This document shows positions 19,877-32,200 of a DNA stretch of 64,000 nucleotides, piece after piece. The stretch comes from Lolium rigidum (taxonomy: Eukaryota > Streptophyta > Magnoliopsida > Poales > Poaceae): positions 199,663,012 to 199,727,011 of the forward strand of contig NC_061508.1 of NCBI RefSeq assembly GCF_022539505.1. The letters are read 5' to 3'. Made by a program: the position numbers and the translations under genes. Position 1 is the first letter of the stretch; each line of letters starts with the position of its first letter. Below the pieces are notes generated by a model, which saw nothing but the letters and a program-made list of their open reading frames with translations, was not told the DNA's origin and did no database searches.

Positions 19877-22734
19877 CTGCAAACAGAAGCAAAAAAAAAA
19901 AAAAAAAACTTTTAGGATACTACTACTTTAAAGGATATATTACCACCTTCAACTGCAGCAGGATGAACAAAAAACATAACATGCGGAATATAGATGATGA
20001 GGCTTCTCCTGAAGTGTCTCTCATATTCTGGAGCTTCAAGTTCAAATTTCCTAGAAGAGCAAGTGTTTATCTTGCACTGTAATGCATTATGTACAAACTG
20101 AAACAGATAACTTTCAATCAAACTACTTATGTTGGATATAGCATAGTACTGATCTAGCATGCCATCTACTTAGTAAATGATGAGCTACATGTTTCCTTAC
20201 AGGTTTTATTTTGGTTTTGATTCATTTTTCTTGTACAAGCACAACAAATAAGTAACCAAGTAAGCATGAAGAATAAACATTAACAAACAAGATGAATCGA
20301 TGTCCTGAACACTGACCTCCACCACCACTTGTGATCCTCAACTGCAAGCTGGAAGTAAGTGAGTGCCACTGTGACAAACGCTGTGACGATGATGAGGATA
20401 ATGAACACAATGAAGAGGATGCTGTAGATGGTGTATATCTTGTGCCCCCAGATGCTGGCAAATATGTAGTATAGCTCGATGTAGATAGCACTGAAAGGGA
20501 GGAACCCTGCCATTGCCATCTGGGGAATGGTGCTTCGATACCAGGGTAGCTGAGGGATTTCCCTAGGATACTTGGTTGTGCGGCAAGGAGCTTGGAATTC
20601 TGTATTGCTATTTTTCCCAGCTATACCACCCAGCACTAGGAGAGGAGAGGTTACAAGTGCCCAGATGAGAATAATGACAATGATAGTACCGAAAGGCAAA
20701 GCTGCTGTAGCACTATATGCTATAGCAACAGTGTTAAGGAAGGAGAATGTCAGGAAAAGAGGTCCACAGAACAAGCAGCCAGTCAATATCAGATTCCTCA
20801 CCTGAAAACATTACAGCAGAAGTTGTCAAATAAAGCAGCAAAGAATTGAAGAAACCAACCACTAATGCATGCCTTACCCAGTTTGTTCCCTCGAGCTGAA
20901 GATAGAAGGAAGTTGCTGTGTATCCAGCAATACCAGATGTAAGAGCATAGATGACAACAAGGGCAGTGAAAAGGGCTCCTCTGTTGTATGGGTAGAAGAC
21001 CCCAACAATTGCGAGGAGGAAGATGAAAATTGCACTATCGAAAGAGAAGCATTTGTAAGTTGCTATTAGGATCATTAAAACATAGTTTGGATCATAACAT
21101 AAACTGAATCGAGGAAGTTCTTACAGGGCAAGAAGCTGAGATCCAGATCCAATGATTGCAGCAAACAGAGATTTTTGCTCCGGGAAACGGAAGACGTCAC
21201 CGTGTATATATTTCCATCCAGTCTCTTCTTGGTCTTCAAGGGACTCGTCTTCATGAGAATACCTTCAGCAAAAAAGGGGGATTAAGACTGCATTTAGTAA
21301 AGCTACAAACCATGTGATGAGAATGTGATGCAATGATTTAGATCTTACTTGATGAAATCGTTCTTGAGCACACGCATCAGGATTGTTGCCAGAAAGCCAG
21401 TCAAGAGAAGTACCGTTACACATGAGTTAATTATGGAAAACCAATGGATCTCCAGATGCTGTGGCATAGAGGAAGACTTAGAGTACTTCTCCATTCTTTT
21501 CTCAAAAGGAATATCTGTCTTTTTCCATGTTACTGAATAGGAGAAGTCCACCTGCACTTCCTTGTCCTCTGTGATATCTACAGCCACATTCGGGTCTGTC
21601 TGGACATTGATTTCTATGACACGGTCATTGTTGTACATGATGTCAAAGTGGATGTGCTTAAACAGAAGGTACTTTCCACCCCCCTGCTCCTTGTCCTTCT
21701 CCAGTTTACCAAGGAATCCCCATAATGGCAGATCATCATAGTACATCTGGAAGTAGTAATCCTTGGCAACTGCATCCCGGAGCTTGGCGACTTGCTCCTT
21801 AGACAATTTTTTCTGGCAGAGAGTCTTGGAGTTCTTGTCTTCGTTGAAGTTTAACTCATATGGTGCATCAACCAACCGATCACCATTTAGAACCTCCCCA
21901 AGAGCCTCCTTTTTGTCCTTGGGGTGATCTGTTACAGACCAGACAGCAGTTAATAACAAAGAAAAATGACTTGGGCAATAACCAACCAAAGAGACTGCTA
22001 TAGAAGCCAAGTAACAGCAGAAGGCATGTGGCATTAAAACAATTACAAACCTGGTGCACAAAAGGGTAGATCATAGTACCGGTATGTCTCACTGCAAAAC
22101 AAAAAGAGTAACTCAATTATCCTGATCATGGCCTAACAGAAAAGCAATCCAATCTTAACAAGCTACTATTTACTAACATGAGATGGTTGAGGTAATACTT
22201 GAACTGTGAAATTGCCAAAGTTCACAAGGCACTGTTGCACGCAGAGAGGAGAGAACTCGTTCCTCCTATGACTTGGGATATCCATACTATGTAGTCGTAG
22301 AATTTGAGGTGAAATTACAATTATAAGAACTGACGCTAACTACTCTTGCTCACCTCCTAGCATGGACGAACCCACAATTGCATACTTGCCTGCTCATATC
22401 TACTAATCCGCGCACTGGAAATGCTCTTAGCGTTAATTGAGCAGTAATCCTACTATAACTTGACCGTAGCTGCTGGCACAACAGCAAACCAAGGCCTTAC
22501 TCCCGCATCTCTAGACAGACAGTGTACCCAGACATGAACAGCAATAGCTTTGCATCGCTTGGCGAGAGAATTGTTGCTATACCTTGGATTGTGGAAAGGT
22601 CCGACCTTGTTGGCGTAAAGCGGGACACGATCTCCCTCCTTGTACCTGTGATCGGAGCCATCAGCTGCAGCCCCCAGCAGACACGCCAACAGAGCCACCG
22701 CAAGAACAGCGCACGCCGTTTCTACCCTCGCCAT
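19657..22734 (-). CDS. Transmembrane 9 superfamily protein (TMN/TM9SF, TMN1-3 type)
   Basis: Multi-pass protein of the Golgi/endosomal membranes; the family is linked to sorting of membrane proteins and to adhesion. Seven minus-strand exons join with GT-AG borders: 22734-22583, 22091-22051, 21928-21349, 21262-21125, 21034-20878, 20801-20317, 19876-19657. They sum to 1773 nt, so 590 residues plus TAA, the normal length for this clade. A signal peptide covers about residues 1-24, a lumenal domain follows with the family motif [14 protein letters not shown] (49-62), then nine hydrophobic segments start near residue 226. The C-terminus RSIKCE carries the KxD/E Golgi-retention signal. The ATG sits after GGCGGAG, a good grass start context. 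No frame break, so it is likely functional. Confidence 0.95.
20317..20801 (-). other. TMN exon 6
   Basis: 485 bp, acceptor TTTCAG, donor GTCAGT. Encodes spans 4-7, with the conserved [16 protein letters not shown] block. Confidence 0.9.
20878..21034 (-). other. TMN exon 5
   Basis: 157 bp, acceptor CGATAG, donor GTAAGG after GGAACAAACTGG. Encodes the end of span 2 and span 3 ([18 protein letters not shown]). Confidence 0.9.
21125..21262 (-). other. TMN exon 4
   Basis: 138 bp, acceptor GCTGAAG, donor GTAAGA. Encodes the charged loop ([18 protein letters not shown]) and the start of the second membrane span. Confidence 0.9.
21349..21928 (-). other. TMN exon 3
   Basis: 580 bp encoding most of the lumenal domain ([13 protein letters not shown] onward) and the first transmembrane segment, ending at the donor GTAAGA after KNDFI. 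Acceptor TAACAG. Confidence 0.9.
22051..22091 (-). other. TMN exon 2
   Basis: A 41-bp micro-exon between TTTTGCAG and GTTTGT that encodes the [11 protein letters not shown] part of the family signature. Joining it to exons 1 and 3 is needed to keep the frame. Confidence 0.9.
22583..22734 (-). other. TMN exon 1 (coding part)
   Basis: 152 coding bases: start codon, signal peptide and the beginning of the lumenal domain. It ends with AATCCAAG before the donor GTATAG (RC of 22577-22582). Intron 1 is 491 bp. Confidence 0.9.
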
Positions 22735-23150
22735 CTCCGCCAGCGCCTCTGGACCCCAAGAGAGTGCGGATCTAGGTACCGCAACTGGTTCCCAACCAAA
22801 ATTCGTGGATTTAGTTCGGGGTTCAGCAATTACTGGACGAGTAGAAGCTCATACCTCAAAAACCGATGTTCCGAGATCGCGGACGCGGGACGCGGTGCTG
22901 ACAGAGGTGGAACGGGAACGGCGACGCGCGCGCGGAGGGGTGGGGCGGCGGCTGTGCGGCACGCCTACGGCGGTTGTAGAGCAGAGGAGAGAGGTTTTAG
23001 AGCCGCATTCGGTGGGATCCGAGCTTGGGTAGGTCAAACAATGGGAGATTGGAGAGGGGAGAAGGGAGATTGAGGAACTGTACCGGTCTCTATGGTGGGT
23101 GAGGACAAGTCGTCTCGTCGTGGAGGAGATGGGATGGGTTTTCACTGCGA
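22735..23150 (-). promoter_or_regulatory. TMN 5' UTR and putative promoter
   Basis: Upstream of the start codon the minus strand is GC-rich for about 400 bp (22735-23150) and then turns AT-rich and repetitive. A GC-rich 5' leader is usual for broadly expressed grass genes. I could not place the transcription start or a clear TATA box. The satellite-like array begins only about 480 bp upstream of the start codon. Confidence 0.45.
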
Positions 23151-23215
23151 ACACGAGGTTACAGATTTGATAGTTAGCGATCTGATAAATATCGAAAGAA
23201 AATCTAAGTCAAATA

Positions 23216-24859
23216 CTAGGTTTGATCAGGATTTAAATAAGTATAAAATATGAAAACGAAAAGGTAAGTTTGGATCCTTCTTAATCACTTTAAAATTAAG
23301 CTTTTGGGAAGTTTTTGAAATTTTCATGTTTGAAACCCAAAATCACTTCTCTTCATGCTTGACTTCATAAGATATAGTTAATGGTTAGGGGGTAGATACA
23401 TGCTTTTTTCTGTTTTGAATATGTCTAGACCTTGTTCATCAACTTGAATGCTTACTATATATTAGATATGATATAAGAAGGCTATGTGCTTTGGTTTTTT
23501 ATTTTTGATTTTTTCTGAATGTTTATGCCCATTTGAATCTTGGTCAAATCCTAGGTTTGACCAAGATTTAAACAAGTTTAAAACATGAAAATGAAAAGGT
23601 AAGTCTGGATCCTTCTTAGTCATTCTAAAATGAAGCTTTGGGGGGGGGGGGGTATTGAAATCTCGATGTTTGAAACCCAAAACCACTTCTCTTCTTGGTT
23701 GACTTCATAAGACAGAGTTTAGAGTTAGGGATAGATACATGATTTGTCGGGTTTGAATATGTCTAGACATGCTGCTTGTTGATCAACTTGAATGCTTACT
23801 ATATGACATAAGAAGACTATATGTGCGTTGGTTTTTCATTTTTTTTGTTTTTTCTGAATATTTATGCCCATTTGAATCTTGGTCAAATCCTAGGTTTGAC
23901 CAAGATTTAAACTAGTTAATTTAAAGCATGAAAATGAAAAGGTAAGCATGGATCCTTCTTAGTCACACTAAGATGAAGTTTTTGAGAGGTTTTTGAAATT
24001 TCCATGTTTGAAACCCAAAACCACTTCTCTTCATGCTTGACTTCATAAGACAGAGTTTAGAGTTAGCGGTAGATACATGATTTGTCTAGTTTGAATATGT
24101 CTAGACCTTATTTATCAACTTGAATTCTTACTATATGACATAAGAAGGCTATGTGCTTTGGTTTTTCATTTTTCTAATTTTTTTGAATTTTATGCCCATT
24201 TGAATTTTGGTCAAATACTAGCTAGGTTTGACCAAGATTTAAACAAGTTCAAAACATGAGAATGAAAAGGTAAGCATGGATCCTTCTTAGTCACTCTTAA
24301 ATGAAGCTTTTGGGAGGTTTTTGAAATTTGCATGTTTGAAACCCAAAACCACTTCTCTTCATGCTTGACTTCATAAGACAGAGTTTAGGGTTAGGGCCAG
24401 GGTATATATACATGAATTTTCTAGTTTTAATATGTCTAGACCATGTTTATCAACTTGAATGCTCATTATATGACATAAAAAGGCTATGTGCTTTTATTTT
24501 TTTTTGTTTATGCCCATTTGAATCTTGGTCAAATCCTAGCTAGTTTTGACCAGGATTTAGACAAGTTTAAAACATGAAAATGAAAAGGTAAGCCTGGATC
24601 CTTCTTAGTCACTCTAAAATGAAGCTTTTGGGGGTTCTTGAAATTTCCATGTTTGAAACCCAAAACCATTTCTCTTCATGCATGCTTGACTTCATAAGAC
24701 AAAGTTTAGGGTTAGGTGTAGATACATGATTTGTCTGGTTTGAATATGTCTAGACCTTGTTTATTAACTTCCATTCTTACTATATGACATAAGAAGACTA
24801 TGTGCTTTGTTTTTTCATTTTTTTTGATTTTTTCTCGATGTTTATGCCCATTTGAATCT
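23216..24859. repeat. ~340-bp tandem repeat, array 1
   Basis: About five head-to-tail units. Each contains GACCAAGATTTAAACAAG, GAAAAGGTAAGC, GGATCCTTCTTAGTCACTC, CATGTTTGAAACCCAAAACC, a CTTGACTTCATAAGACAGAG stretch, a telomere-like GTTTAGGGTTAGGG, and TTTGAATATGTCTAGACC. The landmark GATTTAAACAAG recurs at intervals of roughly 320-345 bp. I do not recognise the family; it does not match what I remember of the Afa primers. Confidence 0.85.
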
Positions 24860-25518
24860 AAAGGTGAGAGAACACGTTAAAGGTTATTCTAACAAAGGTC
24901 ATGCTTGGTATCTTACCTATGTATTATTGTACATCACAAATATGAAATGAAAATATGTGCATCTCTATAAACCCTAAACCCTAAACCTAACTATATAGAA
25001 AAAGATGAACAATCCATGCTTTTCGATTGCCTTTTTTGTTTGGCTTGATTTCAAATTTAGTGGGGAGGGGTGGGGGTAGGGGACGAGTGTGTTTCTTTGG
25101 ATGCCTCTCTCGTATTTGCTAGTTTTGGGGGGTCACACAAATTCAGGGTAGCATACTGCCCACCCCCTCCCTTCATGCGCGGAAAAAGTGTTAGGCGAGT
25201 AGTAAAATGGCATGACCAACAAGTTTCAAGTAAAATTTCGAATATAACCAAAATGTACCAATTGATAGATGAGTTAACTTGGCTTCATGGAAAAAATAAT
25301 GTCATGTAAATGAGTTAACTTGGCTTTCCTACCCTTGAATCCACATAGGAAACTTTGTACTAATACAGTATAATGATCACCCGAGTTATTACACCAACAT
25401 GTCTGTCATTTACGTGTGGTTCCCATGCGTGAGGTCCCACACTTCAGTGAGCACAAGTCATGTGCGGTAGGTAGGCAAACTCCCATCTTCTTTGTCAAGA
25501 GAAGACGCATCAAGACTC

Positions 25519-25560
<42 letters not shown>

Positions 25561-25979
25561 TCTCTATCCAGTTATCCACCTCCGCTGGCTGCCGGTTTTG
25601 GCAGGGCGATTCTAGCTCAGCTCGGAGGCCATGGTGTGCACGCACTGTAGCCATGGCGATTTGGTCGCGCTAAGTGGTTCGTCCCGGCTGCGACGAGGAT
25701 CAATCTGGGCGGTGGCTGTTAAGGACCCGATCGCATTTCTTGATTTCACTGTGGGGTCTTCCATGTAAAAGTTAGGGATTTAGATGAAATTTCCTGTTTA
25801 TTCTGTGTCTTGTTGTAAACTTGTCCCTCTCTCTCTCAAAAAAAGAAAAAACATCTCTCTCATTATCGGCCTCGCTCGCTCGCACCTCCTGCGCACTGAC
25901 AAACCCTGAACAACAGTCAACATGACCCGAAAAAGGTCAGACACCGTAAATAAGAGAGCCCCCCTCACTTCTCTCCCTT
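24860..25979. repeat. Unique block U, copy 1 of a segmental duplication
   Basis: Begins AAAGGTGAGAGAACACG, contains CCCTAAACCCTAAACC at about 24971, a conserved small frame starting at 25070, a long (CT)n run at 25521-25558, and a promoter/leader-like stretch before an ATG at 25631. The same block recurs at 53710-54847. The 46-codon frame from 25631 is not conserved because copy 2 has an extra C, so I do not call it a gene. Confidence 0.8.
25519..25566. repeat. (CT)n microsatellite
   Basis: An almost pure CT run of about 20 dinucleotides. In the duplicated copy (54368-54397) the run is much shorter and broken, so the locus has changed length since the duplication. Confidence 0.9.
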
Positions 25980-26240
25980 CGTCTCCTTCCGTGTGATCCC
26001 TCTTCCTCCGAGTTTCATTGGACGGGCAAACACATGTGCTGCCTAGAAATATTCGACCCCTTTGCATGGATAATCATGTCGACCATTTTTACCTGGTTTT
26101 GAAATAAATAAATGAAAATGAAGAAAACCTCAAAAATGAAACCCTTCCGCATCGAGTGCTTATAGGTGTACTAGTTGACAGGGAAAATAAGAAACTTGTG
26201 ATAGGGTAGTAAAAACAAAATGTCTTCACAAAACGGACTA
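25980..26240. other. Spacer between duplicated units
   Basis: Short stretch that follows block U in copy 1 and leads into the second satellite array. No coding signal. In copy 2 this part is replaced by the truncated Athila element at 54848. Confidence 0.5.
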
Positions 26241-27277
26241 TCACTTCATGCTTGACTTCATAAGACACAGTTTAGGGTTAGGGGTAGATACAGGATTTGT
26301 CTGTTTTGAATATGTCTAGACCTTGTTTATCTACTTGAATATGCTTACTATATATATATGACGTAAGAAGACTATGTGCTTTGGTTTTTCATTTTTTTTT
26401 CCTGAATTTTTATACCCATTTGAATCTTGGTCAAATCCCCTAGGTTTTACCAATATTTAAACAAGCTTAAAACATGAAATTGAAAAGGTAAGCTTGGATC
26501 CTTCTTAGTCACTCTAAAATTAAGCTTTTGGGAAGTTTTTGAAATTTCCATGTCTGAAACCCAAAAACCACTTCTCTTCATGCTTGACTTCATAATTAAG
26601 ACAGAGTTAAGCGTTAGGGGGTAGATATATACATGATTTTTATGTTATGAATATGTCTAAACCGGCCATGCTCATCAAGTTGAATGCTTACTATATATGA
26701 CATAAGAAGGTTTTGTGCTTTGGTTTTTCATTTTTATGATTTTTTTTAATTTTTATGCCCATTTGAGTCTTGGTCAAATCCTAGGTTTGACCAAGATTTA
26801 AACAAGTTTAAAACATGAAAATGAAAAGGTAAGCCTGGATCCTTCTTAGTCACTCTATAATGAAGCTTTGGGGGGGTTCTTGAAATTTTCATGTTTGAAA
26901 CCCAAAACCATTTCTCTTCATGCTTGACTTCATAAGACAAAGCTAGTTTAGGGTTTTAGGGGGTAGATACATGATTTGTTGGGTTTGAATATGTCTAGAC
27001 ATGCTTGTTTATCAACTTGAATGCTTACTATATGACATAAGAAGACTATATGTGCGTTGGTTTTTTATTTTTTATTTTTTCTGAATGTTTATGCCCATTT
27101 GAATCTTGGTTAAATCCTATGTTTGACCAAGATTTAAACAAGCATAAATCCTGATAATGAAAAGGTAAGCTTAGATCCTTCTTAGTCACTCTAAAATTAA
27201 GCTTTCGGGAAGTTTTTGAAATTTCCATGTTTTAAACCCAAAACCACTTCTCTTCATGCTTGACTTCATAAGACAGA
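26240..27277. repeat. ~340-bp tandem repeat, array 2 (left part)
   Basis: About three more units of the same satellite-like repeat, cut off inside CATAAGACAGA by insertion of the LTR retrotransposon at 27278. The array resumes at 52249. Units here are as diverged from each other as those in array 1. Confidence 0.85.
27273..27277. repeat. TSD of outer LTR element (left)
   Basis: ACAGA, identical to 52244-52248. It lies within the satellite unit CATAAGACAGAG. Confidence 0.9.
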
Positions 27278-29213
27278 TGTAATGTCCCAGGTTCACAGAC
27301 GATCGAGGGATAGATTTTAGAAAGGGATGTGCATTGCATCGTAAATTCTGGGGAAATTTCGCGCTTTTAAAACAAAACTGCATCGAAGGGGGACAAGTTT
27401 CTCTCTCGACACCTTACAGGGTTAGGGTTTCGAGAGTGCGACAAACTTGTTTCTCATTCAACTAAATTAGGGTTTTGAGAAGAGAGGGGAGATATTGCAT
27501 CACAACTTAAGTTGCATGACTGAATTCAAACTTAAGTTGCATGATTGAATTCAAACCTAAGTTGCATTTGAATTTCAAATTCAAACAACATATGAATATC
27601 TCCTAATTCAAATGTGAGATAATTCATTAAGAAAATTATAATTAATAAAGAATATGCACAATACAATTAATAAGTAAAGCTCATTAGAGAAAATGGGAGC
27701 TTTATTGATAAATACACAAGATACATTGTCTTTACAATATCCAGAAATGAAATATAAAATATTACAACATATTACAAGAATAGGAAAAATAGAAAAAGAA
27801 AAAGAAAGAAGATTACAATTAAATGGAATTCCTAAACTACAAGTTGATCTTCATGAATTCCATGATCTAGATGATCTTGAGTATCATCTGGATCATCTCC
27901 AAGTCCCTGCACACACATACAAGCAAAGCAAAAACAAGAGTTACGCCAAGTGGCAAAGCCACTTGGCAGATTAGCCAAAAGAAAGTGAAATGTGAGGAGA
28001 TATGATCAAACTCTGCCGAGCTGATCATCTCACAGCCCAAGTCCCAAGCCAGGACACACACACACAACCTAGCTGCTCACAAGCTGGTGTGCATGTCTCA
28101 CAGCACATACAAGCCTGGGAAGGTCACCAACAAGGACCAGGCCTTGTTGTCGACCAGAGAAGGAAGGGCAGAGCATACATAAGCTTTTCCCTGCAAAACC
28201 CTAGCCATTCCATCGACAAGGAGCTGCAGGGTAAGAACAGGAAGAACAACTAGAACAGGAAGAACAGCCATTGCTGTTCCACCTATCCAACAGCCACAGA
28301 AAATTAACCAAGTAGCAGCAGCTTGCAAGGAGGAGCAGGGCAAGCACAAGCTAAACACTGAAGAAATCCTCTACACCAACAAATAATCTAGGAGCTGGAG
28401 TGAGGTATAAACAAGATCATCCTGAGCAAAACCATGTTTTGCCCATAAATAAGCATACTATGCATCACAAGAGCACAGAAGGGTAGAATACCTTGTTGTG
28501 TCATCATCTGGCTACAAAGCCATTTGGCGCAAGCACATAAGGGTAAGGCCAATAGGAAATCATCCCAGGGGAACATCAGTTATGCAAATCAGTGGCACAA
28601 CTAAGGAAATCCAGCAAAGAATGAATTCACAGCTAGCCTAGTCCAACACACTTAGCACCTATAGCTAGCTAGGCCATCAGACAATAGACAAATCTTTGTC
28701 TATACAATTTCTCAACGACAAAAGCCACTTGGAAGTCCAGTATTGGATCTACCGGTGAGCAATTATCCAATTCCGGCAAGCAATCACCAACCATAGCAAG
28801 CCACCGAGGGGAGCTACCCATGACAAGCATCACAAGTGCTGCCAGTGGCCACCTCAACCCACAGACCAAGAATCGAAACCACCACATCATCACCCATTTG
28901 GGTTCAGTAAAGGGCTAGGGTACCAACCAGTGGTTGTCATCCAGCTAGCCCTAACAAATCCATTGAAATGATCACCACTGAACCACAATTCACATCATTC
29001 ATCCATCTATTAAAGCAAGATACAGATAAATGAAACAGACAAGCAATTGATGCACCAGGGCCTTGCAAATGATCCAATGGATCATGGCAAGCATCCACTG
29101 ATGCTTGAGTAAGCAACAGCACACACCAGCATAAGCTTGTGTGACACACACACATCACAGGGTGAGCAGGAGTAAGGCACAGGACAGCACAACAGCTTTT
29201 ACAAGCAATTGAT

Positions 29214-32200
29214 TGTAACGGCCCCGTGTAGAACCCCTATTAGATTTGCTTGTGTTTTTTCTTTTGTGCATCATCATGGCATATGCATCATATCATCCAT
29301 ATTTTTATAAAATTAAATCATTTTATAAAACCCTAAATATTTTGTTTTTCCTTCTCATATGGTTTAATAAAACCTTCCCTTCTCTTCTTTTAATAAAACC
29401 CTAACAATAGATTTTGTTTTCCCGTTGTTTGTTTTCCGCGTCGTTCCGACGTTTCATCATCATGCATATCTTCTACATGACTTTTACAAAATAAAACATA
29501 TTTAAATAAAACCTGTTTAGTTTTCTCTTGTATGGTTCTATAAGTCCCTCCCCGGTATCTCTTATATTTACAAAACCCGAAAATTCTAGTTTGAATCTGA
29601 TTTTATTCTCAAATGGTTTCCAGAATCAGTTTTCAAATAGAGAATTTGAAAAAGGAAACGATTTCAAATTAAAATTTCCTAAACATGTTGCTAACCTGAG
29701 TCCTTTTCTCTCTCTGATCTTTATTTCTCTCTAGCGCACCTTGGTCAGGCCAACAACTGTTGGTGGCCTTTTATCTCTTCAGGCCAAAGGATACCCTCAT
29801 GCTGTGTCTTCTTCAGAAACTAGTCACGCGTGTGGCGTGACCCCTCCCATCGCTGTCATCCTCCACCACCAAGCTCCACAACAGCATCACGCCTCCTTCT
29901 TCTTTCCCCTCCCTTAAATCCATCTGAGGTCCCCAAGCAAACCCTAGCCTCCTCTATATTCCCCTCCTCGCGCCGCCGCTGAACTTTCACCTCTCCCAGG
30001 AAACAAACTCAGTTGAAATTTCAGTAAACATCGCCGGAGGAATCGCCACAGCGTCGCCAGTTTCCGTCGCCGTTCGCCGAGCTGAGTACCAGGATGGAGT
30101 CCCCGTGGCCTCCTTTTCCTCCTCGTTGAGTCCTCGGAGCAGGAGCAGCTCCGGGACGCCGTTTTCGTCTTCGTCTTCTCCGGTGCCGTACGTGCGCACC
30201 ATCGACGTCCGCTTCACCACGCCGTCGGTTCAGACCACTTTGTGCTCTCCCGCTTCGCCGTCGACCTCCTGGTGAGCTCTTCGTCGTCCCTAACCTCTCA
30301 ACCATCGCTCACCAGCCTAAGCGTTCTACCGACGTTGATGGCCGTCTTCTGCCGCAGGTGGTCACCGCCGCGCTCATCTATTTTCCCCGGCGTCATCTCA
30401 AGTCCCTGAGCCGTTCTTCTTCACCATCGAGCCCCTGGGTGAGCATCTTCTCCGAATTCCCTTTCTCCGCTTGTTCCCGTCACTGCATCGTCGTTTCCGG
30501 ATGTATGTCTGCGTGCGTCGCCGGTGACCGCGACCTTGGTCGTCTTCGTCGTGCGGCATCCGTTCTGCTCGCCACGAGCATGTCCGTGGACATCTCCATG
30601 TCTCCGTGCTGCCTTTGGCACCGCACACCCACTCCAGCACCAGCCAGTCTTGGTCGCCGTCGACGGAGATCCTCTGCCGTGCGTGCGTAACTGGGTACAC
30701 CATGTTCTGTAAAATTTCAGTTTCGTCAGTTTCATCCTCCGCGTCCGTCTTCAGCAGGCCCCTCTGATCTGGAGTTGTCCAGTACAACCGTTCACTCTGT
30801 CAAAATACAAAACCAATAAGCAGCTCAGTTGGTCTGCGACCTTATTCAGTTGATACGGATATCAAATCTCAAATGCCATAGCCCAGCATCCTTTTGTTCT
30901 ATCTATCTCTTACTACTGCAACCTCATATTCTCTGCCTCTCCAACTTGTGTCAGCATACGAAGAGTGGCACAGCTGGTTCACGCCCTTGTTACGTACTGA
31001 GAAGATATCAGTATCAAATACAACACGTTGCAAATCTGTATACAGTTTGTTCGCTCCCTGTGTCCGGCTCCAGCACATCATTATGTTTCTGTTTTCTTTG
31101 CAAAAATTATATATTTTATATCTTTTAAACTGGACTTAAAATAAACTGTTTTATATATGATTTTTATTAAAAAAATGCACTGAATAATAATATGACATTC
31201 ATATGCATGTTTGTATCTTGCATCATATTGTTCCGTTATAGTTTGCATCGCACTTAATAATTAAACGCGGAGTATTTAGGAATTACCGGCTACGGTTTTT
31301 CCCGCTCCGTTTAAATTGGAAGTAGTTCACCTGTGCCATGTTGTACCATGCTAATCAACCCTTAAATTTGACGGTAGATATGCAACTCCAACCTAATTTG
31401 CTTGTCCGGGGTTCCGACTCCGATTAATATGGATAAGTTGCATTGCATCATATCTGCCGTCATGCATATCATCTTGATCATGTTGGATCTTCTTTATCCG
31501 TAGTAGTAAGACTTGCATGCGTTGTGTGTTCCAGCATTTGCTTCTTTCCGGATAGGATCACGAAGTGGTGATGTGAGATAGACGAGTTCTCTGACAAATT
31601 CTTCTGCAACTTTTCACAGGCGAGCCCTCTCTCTTCACCTATTATACTCTCTCCCTCGCATTGCTATCTTTATGTTGCGCTTCTTTATCGAGTCACGTGT
31701 CCTATTCCACTTGTTTACCATAATAATCCTATATGTATCATTCCTCAACCATAGCCGTTGCTTGATGTTTGAGCCTTGCGAGTCGTAGGCGTGTTTAGGC
31801 TCTGTTGTTTATCTCGATATGTTATCGGGATATGTTGGGTTGTTGGGAGGTTATCACATGCTATATCAGTTGTTGGAAATAATCACACTTTACTTTATTG
31901 TTAACAACTAAAACTGTAAGCAGAGGCATCTGTGAGCCCCTTTGCGAAAGCATCGGAACTTTGACTCGCTAATGTCCCCTAGGACCCGAGTTCTTGTTAT
32001 CTGTTCCGAGATTGAGCGCTCTACCCATGCGTGGGGACGATTATTGGGACCCCCCTCACCCATTACCTTTTCTCAAGTCGGTTGAAAAGGGGCCACAACC
32101 TTGGTTTTATTTGCCTATGCCATGTATGCCATGCTTTACTTACTGTTGCCTTCGGTGTTTACTTACTGTTGCCTTCGGGTGTTTATATTCTGTATCGTAC

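Noticed and set aside
19890..19908. Poly(A) run as sign of a retroposed sequence
   Set aside because: It lies inside intron 6 of the TMN gene with no target duplication or body of a retroposon beside it.
23216..24859. Assignment to the Afa satellite because of the ~340-bp unit
   Set aside because: The unit lacks the Afa primer sequences I remember; only the length agrees.
25070..25309. 79-codon frame conserved in both block U copies
   Set aside because: Copies are recent duplicates, so shared openness is weak evidence; no start context, domain or partner exon.
30358..30690. 110-codon frame duplicated at 35200-35532
   Set aside because: Identical copies exist only because both lie in LTRs of one element; there is no domain.
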